In this document: piece after piece, positions 43,712 through 52,907 of the stretch
Layout of the letters: each line of letters starts with the position of its first letter
How positions within the stretch are numbered: position 1 is the first letter of the stretch
DNA from: JAHEAO01 sp942492375
GTDB taxonomy: Bacteria; Pseudomonadota; Alphaproteobacteria; Rhodobacterales; Rhodobacteraceae
Direction of reading: 5' to 3'
Length of the DNA: 64,000 nucleotides
Assembly: GCA_942492375.1 (NCBI GenBank)
Contig: CALOEL010000012.1
Span: 62,001-126,000 of the forward strand
Translations under genes and position numbers: made by a program
Notes under the pieces: generated by a model
What the model was told of the DNA's origin: nothing
Databases searched by the model: none
The model's input: the letters and a program-made list of their open reading frames with translations, nothing else

Positions 43712-44331
43712 CTGCGTTCCAGCGCCTTCCAGATCGTCAGGCTGCAGGCGGCGCGGTCCTGCATCGTGGCAATCAGCGCAAGAACGACAAACATCCAGAA
43801 GGCGGGGCCGGGGGTGACTTGGGCGAGCGAATGGATCTTGACCAGCGCCACGGCGACGCCGAGGACGAAGATCTCGGCCATCGCCCAGGGGCGAAGCTGT
43901 TCGGACAGCCGGAAGGCGACCGTGGCATGCGGCAGAGGTGGCCTGTCGCGCAGAAGCGGCGCCAGTGTGTAGATGATGAGGCTGACGCGCAGCGCGGGAA
44001 TAAGCAGGATCATCGCGGCCACCGCGATGGTCAGCGGCACCATCGCGGCGCTGCTGAAGGACATGGCGACGTCGAAGATCGATGAGGTGTTACGAAGTCC
44101 GGCCTTGCTGATCGATATGAACGGAAACCAGCCTGCGGTGAAGATCAGGATCAGGACGGTCAGCGCATAGGCAAATACGGTCAGGAAAGAGCCGTCTCGC
44201 GGTGCCAGAAGCGTGGCGCCGCACCGCAGACAGATGGCGCGATGCTCGTCATCCGGCTGGATGTCATTATACAGCGCGTCGCATTTCGGACATGCGATAA
44301 GACCGTCCTGCTGCTGGACTACGTCGGACAA
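43708..44331 (-). CDS. PqiA-type membrane protein, first half
   Basis: A 207-residue protein with a zinc-ribbon-like N-terminus (ACPKCDALY and CLRCGATLL), then four membrane segments, the second Pqi half-unit. It is the first gene of the operon pqiA1-pqiA2-pqiB-pqiC. The 226 bases between it and the ABC exporter gene contain a hairpin (CTGCCCG, GTTT, CGGGCAG at 44366-44383) but no gene. Confidence 0.9.
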   Translation of the reverse strand: MSDVVQQQDGLIACPKCDALYNDIQPDDEHRAICLRCGATLLAPRDGSFLTVFAYALTVLILIFTAGWFPFISISKAGLRNTSSIFDVAMSFSSAAMVPLTIAVAAMILLIPALRVSLIIYTLAPLLRDRPPLPHATVAFRLSEQLRPWAMAEIFVLGVAVALVKIHSLAQVTPGPAFWMFVVLALIATMQDRAACSLTIWKALERR

Positions 44332-44557
44332 GCGGGGCTTTCCTCCTCGATGCCTCGCAGTCGCACTGCCCGGTTTCGGGCAGCTTCGGCGAAGCGGGCG
44401 TTGGCCATTATCGTTGACGGTCAGCGAGTTCGCAAGATGTGCCGCGGCTTCCCTCCGGCGTTCACGGCATTGTCAGGCAGCCCCACTCCGGGCGCGGAGG
44501 CCGGAACGCGGGGGTGGTTCGAGACGGCGGTGCCGGTTCAGGAAGCAGGCGCCGGTC

Positions 44558-46420
44558 TCAGAAGCTCTCGCTTTCCTCTTCCCACAGGTCTTCGGACTCG
44601 TCCTCGGCCATCGCCCGTACCCGTTCGGCATCCGCCCTGGCCAGTCGTTCAAAGTCCTCATCGGAGTGCATGTTGAACAGCGACCGGTAGGCTTCGTTCT
44701 CCGCGACGAGGTTCTCGTGCCTGTCGAAGGCGACGAGGCGGCCCTCGGTCAGATAAAGGACCCGGTCCACCCATTTCAGTGTCGACGGGCGGTGGGTGAC
44801 GAAAAGCACAGTGCTGTCCTTGGCGTAATCCACGGCCGAGCCCATGATCCGCCGCTCATTGTCGCCGTCCAGCGCGCTGGTCGCTTCGTCATAGATGTAG
44901 ACCAGCGCATCCTTGACCAGGGCGCGGGCGATGCCGACGCGCTGTTTCTGCCCGCCCGACAGTGCCGAGCCGTTCGGGCCGACCTGCGAATCGAGGCCAT
45001 CCTTCAGGTTAGCGGCAAATTCCATCACCATCGCGCGGCGTGCGGCAGCCTCGACCTGTTCAGGGGTTGCCTGCGGATTGCCGTCGGCGATGTTCTCGCG
45101 GATCGAGCCCTCGAACAGGAAGACGTCCTGCGAGATGAGCGCGATATGGGCGCGCAGTTGATCCCGCGCGATAGAGGAGACATCCTTGCCGCCGATCAAG
45201 ATCGCGCCTTCCGTCGGCGCGTAGAACCCCTGAACCAGGTCGATGAGCGTGGTCTTCCCGGCACCCGACGGCCCGACGACCGCGATCCGTTCGCCGGGCC
45301 GAGTCTTGAACGACACCTCGCGCAGCACCGGCGCGGTCTTCTGGTAGCGGAACGAGACGTCGCGGAATTCGATGTCGGAACTGGTGTCGGTCAATACCTC
45401 CAACTCGCCCGTATGGCTGGGGGCGGGGGCGTCGAGGATCTGGAACATCGATTTGACGTGAAAGAGCTGGCGCTGCATCTCGACGATGCTTTTCGAAATC
45501 CGCTCGCCCGGCTGATAGGCCAGCAGGAAGGCGGTGATGAAGGCGGTGAATTCGCCCGGAGAACGGCCGTAATTTATCGTCTGGAAGCTTGCATAGACCA
45601 CGAACAGCGCAATCGTGACGCCGCCGATGATCTCCATGAGCGGCATCATCAGCGCGGTCGTGCGGCCGATCCTGAGCACGCGGTCTTCAAGCGCGCGCAC
45701 CGACTGGCCGAACCTTGCAATCGATTTGGCCTCGAGCCCGTAGGACTTCACGGTCTTGATGCCTTCGATCGCCTCGCTGCCGATCACCTGCATTCCGCCT
45801 TCCGCCTCAAGCTCGGCGGATAGGATGCGCTTGATCCGCCGGGTCAGGTGATTGACCAGCAGCAGAACCAGCGGGAACAGCACCGCGGCGACCAGCGACA
45901 TCAGCGGGTCCTGGAAGATCATGACCGAGACGAGGGCGAGAAGGGTAAGGATGTCGGTCAGCATGCGGTTGGATATGCCTGTCAGCACCTTTCCCGCCGC
46001 TTGTCCGAAGATCCGTATCCGGTTCATGTGCTTCGCGGCATGGCTGCCGGCGAAGAAGTCGATCTCGTTGCCCATGTACTTTGTGAAGATCTGCCGCAGG
46101 TAGTGCGATGTGATCGCGCGGTTGAACTTCATGGCGACGACGTTGTTCAGATAACCCGCGATGCCCTTTCCGACCGCGACGCCGACGACCAGTGCCGCGA
46201 CCCAATAGGCATTCGAGACCTGCTCGTTGCCGAAGACGTCGTTCACGATCAGCTTCGTCGACCAGGCCAGAAGGCCGGTAAAAACGGCCACGCTCACCAT
46301 GCAGATCAAGGAAAACAGGTACAGCTTCCAGCGCGGAAAAAGCCCTTCCCGGATCAGGCGCAGGACAACGCGAAAGGACGTCACTTCCTTTTTGCTTCGG
46401 TCTTTGTTGGTCTCTGGCAT
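44558..46420 (-). CDS. ABC exporter (fused membrane and ATP-binding domains)
   Basis: A 620-residue half-transporter, working as a dimer in the inner membrane. Six membrane helices occupy about residues 33-330. The nucleotide-binding domain has Walker A GPSGAGKTT near 395, the signature LSGGQKQR near 501 and Walker B ALVYIYDEATSALD near 518. The tail is very acidic (EDESEDLWEEESESF). It is MsbA/lipid-exporter-like; the substrate is unknown, though the adjacent Pqi system also handles lipids. Confidence 0.9.
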   Translation of the reverse strand: MPETNKDRSKKEVTSFRVVLRLIREGLFPRWKLYLFSLICMVSVAVFTGLLAWSTKLIVNDVFGNEQVSNAYWVAALVVGVAVGKGIAGYLNNVVAMKFNRAITSHYLRQIFTKYMGNEIDFFAGSHAAKHMNRIRIFGQAAGKVLTGISNRMLTDILTLLALVSVMIFQDPLMSLVAAVLFPLVLLLVNHLTRRIKRILSAELEAEGGMQVIGSEAIEGIKTVKSYGLEAKSIARFGQSVRALEDRVLRIGRTTALMMPLMEIIGGVTIALFVVYASFQTINYGRSPGEFTAFITAFLLAYQPGERISKSIVEMQRQLFHVKSMFQILDAPAPSHTGELEVLTDTSSDIEFRDVSFRYQKTAPVLREVSFKTRPGERIAVVGPSGAGKTTLIDLVQGFYAPTEGAILIGGKDVSSIARDQLRAHIALISQDVFLFEGSIRENIADGNPQATPEQVEAAARRAMVMEFAANLKDGLDSQVGPNGSALSGGQKQRVGIARALVKDALVYIYDEATSALDGDNERRIMGSAVDYAKDSTVLFVTHRPSTLKWVDRVLYLTEGRLVAFDRHENLVAENEAYRSLFNMHSDEDFERLARADAERVRAMAEDESEDLWEEESESF

Positions 46421-46616
46421 CTTGGGCCTTCAGCTACGGCGGATGGGGCACGGCTTAGCCAAATACCCGGCAAATTGAAACTGGCAAAGCCGACTTAGGC
46501 ATTTCATGCGCGAATCCCAAGTGGAGGCAGGACTTGAGCTAGCGGCGCGTTCTGACATTATCGCGCCAGTGGAGCGGGACACGAGGGCCGGTCTTGCGTC
46601 AGGGAGCGAAACGATC

Positions 46617-48308
46617 ATGCGGCGCGGCGCAAAGAACATCCTCTACATCATGTATGACCAGCTCCGGCACGATTACCTGAGCTGCGTCGGCCACCCGTAT
46701 CTTTCCACTCCGAACATGGACTGGCTGGCCGCGCAGGGCGTCCGGTTCTCGCGCTGCTACGTCCAGTCCCCGATCTGCGGCGCATCGCGGATGAGCAGCT
46801 ATACAGGCCGCTACGTCCAGAGCCACGGCGCGGCCTGGAACAACGTGCCGCTGAAGGTCGGCGAGATCACGCTGGGCGATCATCTGCGCGCGGCGGGGAT
46901 GGAGTGCTGGCTGATCGGCAAGACCCATATGCGCGCCGACGAGGCCGGCATGGAACGGCTTGGCATCGCGCGGGACGGGGTTATCGGAGCGAGGGTCTCG
47001 GAATGCGGATTCGACGTCTGGATCCGCGACGACGGGCTTTGGGCCGAGGGGCCTGACGGGTTTTACGACGAACGCCGGTCGCCCTATAACGCATATCTTG
47101 CTTCCAACGGCTACGATGGCAGCAATCCCTGGCAGGACTATGCCAATGCGGGTGTGGACGAGGCCGGAGATACGGCCTCGGGCTGGTTCATGCGCCACGC
47201 TGTGCGGCCCGCCAACATCCGGGTCGAGGATTCCGAAACGCCTTGGCTGACAAGCCGGATGATCGATTTCCTGGAAGATCGTCCGAAGGGCGGCGCCTCT
47301 TGGCTGGCGCATCTGTCCTATATCAAGCCGCATTGGCCCTATATCGTGCCCGCGCCCTATCACGCGATGTTCGACAAGACCCAGGTGCCGGCGGCACGGC
47401 GGCACCCGGCCGAACTCGACGATCCGCATCCTGTCTACGCCGCGTTCATGGATACGCCGGTGGGCCACGCCTTCTGCCGCGACGAGGTCCGCGAAGCGGT
47501 GATCCCGGCCTATATGGGGCTTGTGAAGCAATGCGACGACGAGCTTGGGCGGCTTCTCGACTATCTGCGCACATCCGGTCGTATCGAGGATACCGTGATC
47601 GTGCTGACTTCGGACCATGGCGATTATCTGGGTGATCACTGGTTGGGAGAGAAGGACCTGTTCCACGACGCTTCGGCAAAGGTGCCGCTGATCGTTTATG
47701 ACCCTTCGCCGGAAGCGGACGGCACGCGCGGAACCACCTGCGGCGAGTTGGTGGAAGCCATTGATCTGGCGGCGACATTCGTCGAACTGTCGGGCCAGGC
47801 GGTGCCGGACCATATCCTAGAGGGACGATCGCTGTTGCCGTTCCTGCATGGCGAAGCCCCACAGGAATGGCGTAGCTTCGCAATCAGCGAATACGACTAT
47901 TCGGCCACTGCCATGGCCGACCGGCTCGGCGTTTCGCCGAAAGACGCGCGGCTGTTCATGGTGGCGGACAAGCGCTGGAAGTTCATCCATGCCGAGGGCG
48001 GGTTTCGTCCGATGCTGTTCGATCTGGAGGCCGATCCGGAGGAATTCTTCGATCTGGGGGCGGCCGCGGATCACGCGGATATCATTGATCTCATGTATGA
48101 CCGCTTGGCGGAGTGGGGTCGCCGGATGTCGCAGCGGACCACCGTGACGGATGCGCAACTGATCGCGCGGCGGGACGGGTCCCATGGGGTCGGAATCATT
48201 CTCGGAGCATGGAACGAGACCGACGTCGCGCCCGAGATCCGGAAGAAGCTGACCGGCAAGGCTCGGCAAGTCCATCCGGGCGGCTGCGGCAGCGACAAGA
48301 TACGCTAG
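46617..48308 (+). CDS. phosphonate monoester hydrolase/sulfatase-like enzyme
   Basis: A 563-residue alkaline-phosphatase superfamily enzyme. It starts with the metal-binding NILYIMYDQLRHDYLS; the nucleophile site is C-G-A-S-R near residue 57 rather than the usual C-x-P-x-R that is converted to formylglycine; TSDHGDYLGDHWLGEKDLFHD near 338 provides further metal ligands. Overall it is closest to phosphonate monoester hydrolases (HLSYIKPHWPYIVPAPYHAMF). The ATG at 46617 follows ggag; an earlier start at 46506 is less likely. Its 3' end overlaps soeC by four bases on the other strand. Confidence 0.85.
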   Translation: MRRGAKNILYIMYDQLRHDYLSCVGHPYLSTPNMDWLAAQGVRFSRCYVQSPICGASRMSSYTGRYVQSHGAAWNNVPLKVGEITLGDHLRAAGMECWLIGKTHMRADEAGMERLGIARDGVIGARVSECGFDVWIRDDGLWAEGPDGFYDERRSPYNAYLASNGYDGSNPWQDYANAGVDEAGDTASGWFMRHAVRPANIRVEDSETPWLTSRMIDFLEDRPKGGASWLAHLSYIKPHWPYIVPAPYHAMFDKTQVPAARRHPAELDDPHPVYAAFMDTPVGHAFCRDEVREAVIPAYMGLVKQCDDELGRLLDYLRTSGRIEDTVIVLTSDHGDYLGDHWLGEKDLFHDASAKVPLIVYDPSPEADGTRGTTCGELVEAIDLAATFVELSGQAVPDHILEGRSLLPFLHGEAPQEWRSFAISEYDYSATAMADRLGVSPKDARLFMVADKRWKFIHAEGGFRPMLFDLEADPEEFFDLGAAADHADIIDLMYDRLAEWGRRMSQRTTVTDAQLIARRDGSHGVGIILGAWNETDVAPEIRKKLTGKARQVHPGGCGSDKIR

Positions 48309-49180
48309 CGCTGCCCGTAATAGAGCCCGACGACATGCTCCGCTTCCGCGAAGAAAAGCCAGCGTGCGGCGAAAGCACCCACGAGATGCAGGCAGAAGGC
48401 GAGGCCCATCGCGACGAGGCTTTGCGGCAAGAGCAGCAGGATAACGGCGGGCAGAAGAACGGCGAGCAGCAGCGAGATCCAGCGCAGAGTCAGGGCGTGT
48501 TTGCGGCCGATCACGTAAACCATCTCCTTCAAGAGATAGTTCTGGCCGGAATGGGGCGGTTCCAGCAGCCGAACCTTGCCGATCGCGCCAAGGCCGGTCG
48601 CGGTTTCCATCGTGCTGTCCCTTGCGGCGAACTGGCTGTCGCCCTGCAGCCAGTGGATCAGCAGAACGACGCCGGTGATGAGCAGAAGCGCGAAGGCGAG
48701 AAAGGTCTGGTTTGCAAGCACCGCGCCGCCGGCAAGAGAAAAGACGAGGAAAAGCAACGGGGTGGGCCACTGGTTCCAGCGCGGGACCGTCCTGAGCTGG
48801 GTGTAGATCATCGAGGTGGCGAGCACAGTTGCGATGGACAGGACCGCGCCGAGCCAGCCGAGGATGCGGATATGGATGCCGAAGAAGATCGACCCCAGGG
48901 CGTAGAGGCCCATGACGAGAAGGGCTGCGACCGACAGCCAGGCTTCGCGCGACAGCCAGCTTGTGCGCCATTGGGTGAAGGCGAGAAGGGCGTTTCTCGG
49001 GTTGCCGAGATGCAGCGTCGACGCCAGCAGGCCGCCGACCGCCAGCGCATAGGCGAGGGTGAACACACCGAATGCGGTGAGGCCGGTAGGGGTGATCGCG
49101 CCGAGGCCGAGGAAGGTCAGAAGGCCGAAGCCCGCGCCCGAAAGGACGGTAAAGAGGATGACGGACGGGGCCGGGTGCAT
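48305..49180 (-). CDS. soeC: SoeC-type membrane anchor of sulfite dehydrogenase (DmsC family)
   Basis: A 291-residue protein with eight predicted membrane helices, like the DmsC/NrfD-type anchors that carry electrons to the quinone pool. It shares one base with the end of soeB (TGATG). It follows soeA and soeB, so it anchors the cytoplasmic sulfite-oxidising complex. DMSO-reductase anchor is the alternative name by family, but the taurine/sulfite genes around favour Soe. Confidence 0.85.
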   Translation of the reverse strand: MHPAPSVILFTVLSGAGFGLLTFLGLGAITPTGLTAFGVFTLAYALAVGGLLASTLHLGNPRNALLAFTQWRTSWLSREAWLSVAALLVMGLYALGSIFFGIHIRILGWLGAVLSIATVLATSMIYTQLRTVPRWNQWPTPLLFLVFSLAGGAVLANQTFLAFALLLITGVVLLIHWLQGDSQFAARDSTMETATGLGAIGKVRLLEPPHSGQNYLLKEMVYVIGRKHALTLRWISLLLAVLLPAVILLLLPQSLVAMGLAFCLHLVGAFAARWLFFAEAEHVVGLYYGQR

Positions 49181-49950
49181 CAGAGTTTTCCCAGCAGTTT
49201 GTCGAGCCAGCCGATCACGCCCTTGGGATCCGGCTGGATGTCGAGGAGCGGGGCAAGAACATCAATTTGATCGCCCAAGCCCTTGGGGCGCGGTGGTAAA
49301 TACTGGTTCACCGGCTTGGTGCCCTGTTCCGGCATCAGGTCGAAACCGCCGCGTGCAGCGACCGATCGGCTGACCGCACTGTCCGGGTCGGCAAGATCGC
49401 CGAAGGCGCGGGCGCCGGTCGGGCAGGTGCGGACGCAGGCGGGTTCGCGGTCGATCTCGGGCAGGTTCTCGTTGTAGATCCGGTCGACGCAGAGCGTGCA
49501 TTTCTTCATCACGCCGGCGGCCTGGTCCATTTCCCTCGCGCCGTAGGGGCAGGCCCAGGCGCAGAGGCCGCAGCCGATGCAGGTGTCTTCGTTGACCAGC
49601 ACGATGCCGTCCTCGGAGCGCTTGTAGCTAGCCCCGGTGGGGCAGACGGTGACGCAGGGGGCATCGTCGCAATGCAGGCAGGACTTCGGGAAGTGGACGA
49701 CCTGGGCGGGGCCGTTTTCCGGGGTGATTTCAAAGCTGTGGACGCGATTGAGGAATGTGCCGGTAGGGTTGTCTCCGTAAGGGTCCTGATCGGATAATGG
49801 GGCACCGTAGCCGGTATCGTTCCAGCCCTTGCAGGCGACCACGCAGGCATGGCAGCCGACGCAGATATCGAGGTCGATGACGAGGCCGAGCTTTTTGTCG
49901 GTATGGGTCGGCAACTGGGTCACGGGCGGGCCTCTGGCAGGTTTGGACAT
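49180..49950 (-). CDS. soeB: SoeB-type iron-sulfur subunit of sulfite dehydrogenase
   Basis: A 256-residue ferredoxin-like protein with four cysteine groups for four [4Fe-4S] clusters: CVGCHACVVAC near 30, CLHCDDAPCVTVCP near 91, CIGCGLCAWACP near 124 and CTLCVDR with CVRTCP near 150-175. It relays electrons from SoeA to SoeC. No signal peptide is present, in keeping with a cytoplasmic complex. ATG at 49950 is chosen over GTG at 49971; 67 bases separate it from soeA. Confidence 0.88.
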   Translation of the reverse strand: MSKPARGPPVTQLPTHTDKKLGLVIDLDICVGCHACVVACKGWNDTGYGAPLSDQDPYGDNPTGTFLNRVHSFEITPENGPAQVVHFPKSCLHCDDAPCVTVCPTGASYKRSEDGIVLVNEDTCIGCGLCAWACPYGAREMDQAAGVMKKCTLCVDRIYNENLPEIDREPACVRTCPTGARAFGDLADPDSAVSRSVAARGGFDLMPEQGTKPVNQYLPPRPKGLGDQIDVLAPLLDIQPDPKGVIGWLDKLLGKL

Positions 49951-50017
49951 CCGCTTTTGTACGGTTTGCACATGGCTGTACGCACGTGTCTGTAGATTTC
50001 ATTGGGTCGCGGTGCGG

Positions 50018-52837
50018 TCATGGCTTTTCCTCCGGCATCGCCCGCGCGGTGCCTTTACCGACCGGAGAGTTTATCGGCGGCAGGACCGGATGCGATTGCG
50101 CCGGGGCGGGCACCTTTTCAAGTCGAACGCGAAGGTCGAACCATGCCGCTTGCCCGGTTACCGGATCGGAATTCGCCCAGCGCAACCCGTCGCCTTTCGG
50201 CGGCAGCAGTTCGTGGATCAGGTGGTTCAGCAGGAAGCCCTTGGTCGCCTCGGGGGCGTCCTCGTCCAGCGCCCAGGCGCCCTTGCGCTTACCGATGGCG
50301 TTCCATGTCCAGACCGTGCTCGGGTTAAGCGCGGCCATGTGGGCGACGGGGACGATGATCGAGCCGTGGGGCGAGGTGACTTGGACCCAGTCGCCCTCGG
50401 TGAATTTGTTTGCTTCCCAAATGTCGGTCGGAACGTAGAGCGGGTTGTGGCCGTGGATCTGGCGCAGCCAGGCGTTCTGGCTGCCCCAGGAATGATACAT
50501 CGCCATCGGACGCTGGGTGAGCGCGTGGACGGGGTATTCGACCGGGTCGGCGTGGCCGTCCTCGAGTGCGGGATACCAGATCGGCAGCGGGTCGAGCGTG
50601 GCCTTGATCCGCTCGCGCAGATGCTCGGGCGGCTGGCGGTGGCCGTGGCCTTCGGCGGCAAGCTGGAAGCGGCGCAGGGGCTCGACGTAAAGCTGAAAGA
50701 TGTAGGGCTGCGGCTTGTCGTAGAGGCCGATCTTCACCGCCCAATCCTGGTAGGCTTGGTTCCAGGGTTTGTAGAACTGCGCCTCTGGCGGAATGTGGCT
50801 GGCGTGAAAGCCGCCGTTTTCGATGTAGCATTTCAGTTGGTCGGGGTTGACCTCGCCGCGTCCTTCGGACGCGCCGTCGCCCCCCCGCCAACCCATCAGC
50901 GGGCCGATGCCGGGGCGGCGTTCGTGGTTGGTGATGTAATCGGCGTAGTCCTTGAATTTCGCGCTGCCGTCCTCGGCTACGAAGCCGGGCAGGGCCAGGC
51001 GGTGGCCGAGGTCGCAAAGCACCGACTGGAAGCCGCGCACGTCTCGGTCGGGGTTCACGACAGGCCAGCGGATCGCGTCGGCGGCGGCGTCGGCCTCGCA
51101 GATCGGGCGGTCGAGGAGGCTGATGCAGTCGTGGCGTTCGAGATAGGTCGTGTCGGGCAGGATCAGGTCGGCATAGGCGACCATCTCGGACGAATAAGCG
51201 TCGGAATAGATGATCCGGGGGATGACGTAGTCGCCGTTTGCGTCCTGATCGGTCAGCATGTCGATGACGCCGCGCGTGTTCATCGAGGAGTTCCACGACA
51301 TGTTCGCCATGTACATGAAGAGCGTGTCGATCCGGTAGGGATCGCCCGCGTGGGCGTTCGAGATCACCATGTGCATCAGCCCGTGTGCCGACATCGGGTT
51401 TTCCCAGGTGAAGGCCTTGTCGATCCGGGCGGGGGTGCCGTCATCGGTGAGGCAGAGGTCGTCGGGGCCTTGCGGGTAGCCCAGGTGCGGGCCATCGAGC
51501 GGTTTGCCGGGCGTTGCCTTGCTATGCGGTTTGGGATGGGCGGTGGCGGGTTTGGGGTAGGGCGGTTTGAAGCGGAATCCGCCGGGGACCTCGACGCTGC
51601 CCAGAAGGATTTGCAGCAAGTGGAGCGCGCGGGCGGTCTGAAAGCCGTTCGAATGGGCCGATATGCCGCGCATGGCGTGGAAGCTGACCGGGCGCCCGGT
51701 CATGGTCTTGTGGGTCTCGCCGCGGAAGTCGGTCCATTCCTGTTTGATCTCGATGGACTGGTTGAAGGCCACGTCGGCGAGTTCGGCCGCGATGCGGCGG
51801 ATCTTCTCGGCCGGGATGCCGGTGATTTCGGCCACGGCTTCGGGCGCGTAGTCCGGCATCAGGTAGCGTTCGGCCATACGCTGGAAGACGGTGGCATGGG
51901 TGATGCCCTTGCGGCGGTAATGGCCGCCGAGGTCGGGGCGAACGCCCTTGCGGTCGAAGGGGGCGGGCTTGCCGGTTGATTTGTCGATGACGAGGTCGCT
52001 GCCGTCCTCGTCGCGCAGCAGAAGGCCGTGGCGGGGCGAATTCGGGTCGCAGTCAATGAGGACTGGCGCATTGGTGAAGCGGGCGAGGTAGTCGAGGTCG
52101 ATCTTGCCGGCCTTCATCAACTCGTGGACGAGGGCGAGGATGAAGAGCCCGTCGGTGCCGGGCGTGATCCCGACCCAGTCGTCGGCGATGGCGTTGTAGC
52201 CCGAGCGGATCGGGTTGACGCCGATCACCTTGGCGCCGCGTTTCTTCAGCTTGCCGAGGCCGATCTTGATCGGGTTGGAGTCGTGATCCTCGGCGACGCC
52301 GAAGATCATGAAAAGCTTGGTGCGGTCCCAGTCGGGCTGGCCGAATTCCCAGAACGCGCCGCCCATCGTGTAGATGCCGGCGGCCGCCATGTTGACCGAG
52401 CAGAAGCCGCCATGGGCGGCGTAGTTCGGGGTGCCGTAGGCCTGCGCCCACCAGGAGGTGAAGCTCTGCGACTGGTCGCGGCCGGTGAAGAAGGCCAGTT
52501 TCTCGGGCGCGGTGTCGCGGATCGGTTTCAGCCAGGAGGTGGCGAGGGTGAGGGCCTCGTCCCAGGAGATTTCCTGAAACTCGCCGGAGCCGCGTGGACC
52601 GGTGCGTTTGAGGGGTGCGCGCAGGCGCGAGGGCGCCTTGTGCTGCATGATCCCCGCCGAGCCCTTGGCGCAGAGCACGCCCTTGTTGACCGGGTGGTCG
52701 CGATTGCCCTCGATATAGCTGACCACGCCATCCTTCAGGTGTACGTTGATGCCGCAGCGGCAGGCACACATGTAGCAGGTGGTCTTGCGGATCTCGTCCG
52801 AGACCGGGGGCGAGAGGTTGAGCTTCGGTTGGGTCAT
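50018..52837 (-). CDS. soeA: SoeA-type molybdopterin catalytic subunit of sulfite dehydrogenase
   Basis: A 939-residue molybdopterin oxidoreductase. The N-terminal [4Fe-4S] site is C-x2-C-x3-C (CYMCACRC) with the fourth Cys in GVLCAKG; the pterin-binding core and C-terminal domain (SPHGSIIVPVAH; TWNAIGKRKGAW) follow. No twin-arginine signal is seen, so it stays in the cytoplasm. With soeB and soeC it should oxidise sulfite to sulfate, passing electrons to quinone. This suits the sulfite released by Xsc a few genes away. Start at the ATG 52837; the longer reading is not supported. Confidence 0.88.
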   Translation of the reverse strand: MTQPKLNLSPPVSDEIRKTTCYMCACRCGINVHLKDGVVSYIEGNRDHPVNKGVLCAKGSAGIMQHKAPSRLRAPLKRTGPRGSGEFQEISWDEALTLATSWLKPIRDTAPEKLAFFTGRDQSQSFTSWWAQAYGTPNYAAHGGFCSVNMAAAGIYTMGGAFWEFGQPDWDRTKLFMIFGVAEDHDSNPIKIGLGKLKKRGAKVIGVNPIRSGYNAIADDWVGITPGTDGLFILALVHELMKAGKIDLDYLARFTNAPVLIDCDPNSPRHGLLLRDEDGSDLVIDKSTGKPAPFDRKGVRPDLGGHYRRKGITHATVFQRMAERYLMPDYAPEAVAEITGIPAEKIRRIAAELADVAFNQSIEIKQEWTDFRGETHKTMTGRPVSFHAMRGISAHSNGFQTARALHLLQILLGSVEVPGGFRFKPPYPKPATAHPKPHSKATPGKPLDGPHLGYPQGPDDLCLTDDGTPARIDKAFTWENPMSAHGLMHMVISNAHAGDPYRIDTLFMYMANMSWNSSMNTRGVIDMLTDQDANGDYVIPRIIYSDAYSSEMVAYADLILPDTTYLERHDCISLLDRPICEADAAADAIRWPVVNPDRDVRGFQSVLCDLGHRLALPGFVAEDGSAKFKDYADYITNHERRPGIGPLMGWRGGDGASEGRGEVNPDQLKCYIENGGFHASHIPPEAQFYKPWNQAYQDWAVKIGLYDKPQPYIFQLYVEPLRRFQLAAEGHGHRQPPEHLRERIKATLDPLPIWYPALEDGHADPVEYPVHALTQRPMAMYHSWGSQNAWLRQIHGHNPLYVPTDIWEANKFTEGDWVQVTSPHGSIIVPVAHMAALNPSTVWTWNAIGKRKGAWALDEDAPEATKGFLLNHLIHELLPPKGDGLRWANSDPVTGQAAWFDLRVRLEKVPAPAQSHPVLPPINSPVGKGTARAMPEEKP

Positions 52838-52872
52838 GCTTGCTTTGTCGTTGGATTTCCGTTGGAAATCCA

Positions 52873-52905
52873 GCCTTCGGCGAGGATATTTGAGAGACAA
52901 TGAAG
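52873..52905 (+). repeat. dispersed intergenic repeat, copy A
   Basis: Core GCCTTCGGCGAGGATATTT, then a segment like GAGAGACAATGAAG. It lies just after the citrate synthase stop, in the gap before soeA. Three related copies are at 54124-54155, 60412-60444 and 60553-60585. Confidence 0.6.
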
Positions 52906-52907
52906 CA

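Noticed and set aside
49829..51979. A 716-residue plus-strand reading opposite soeA
   Set aside because: Composition is Gly/Val/Arg-rich without domains, and soeA/soeB on the other strand have clear motifs.
50018..52837. DMSO reductase (DmsABC) as the identity of the molybdoenzyme operon
   Set aside because: The catalytic subunit lacks a twin-arginine signal and the operon stands among sulfite-producing taurine genes, so SoeABC is the better reading; a phylogeny of the catalytic subunit would settle it.
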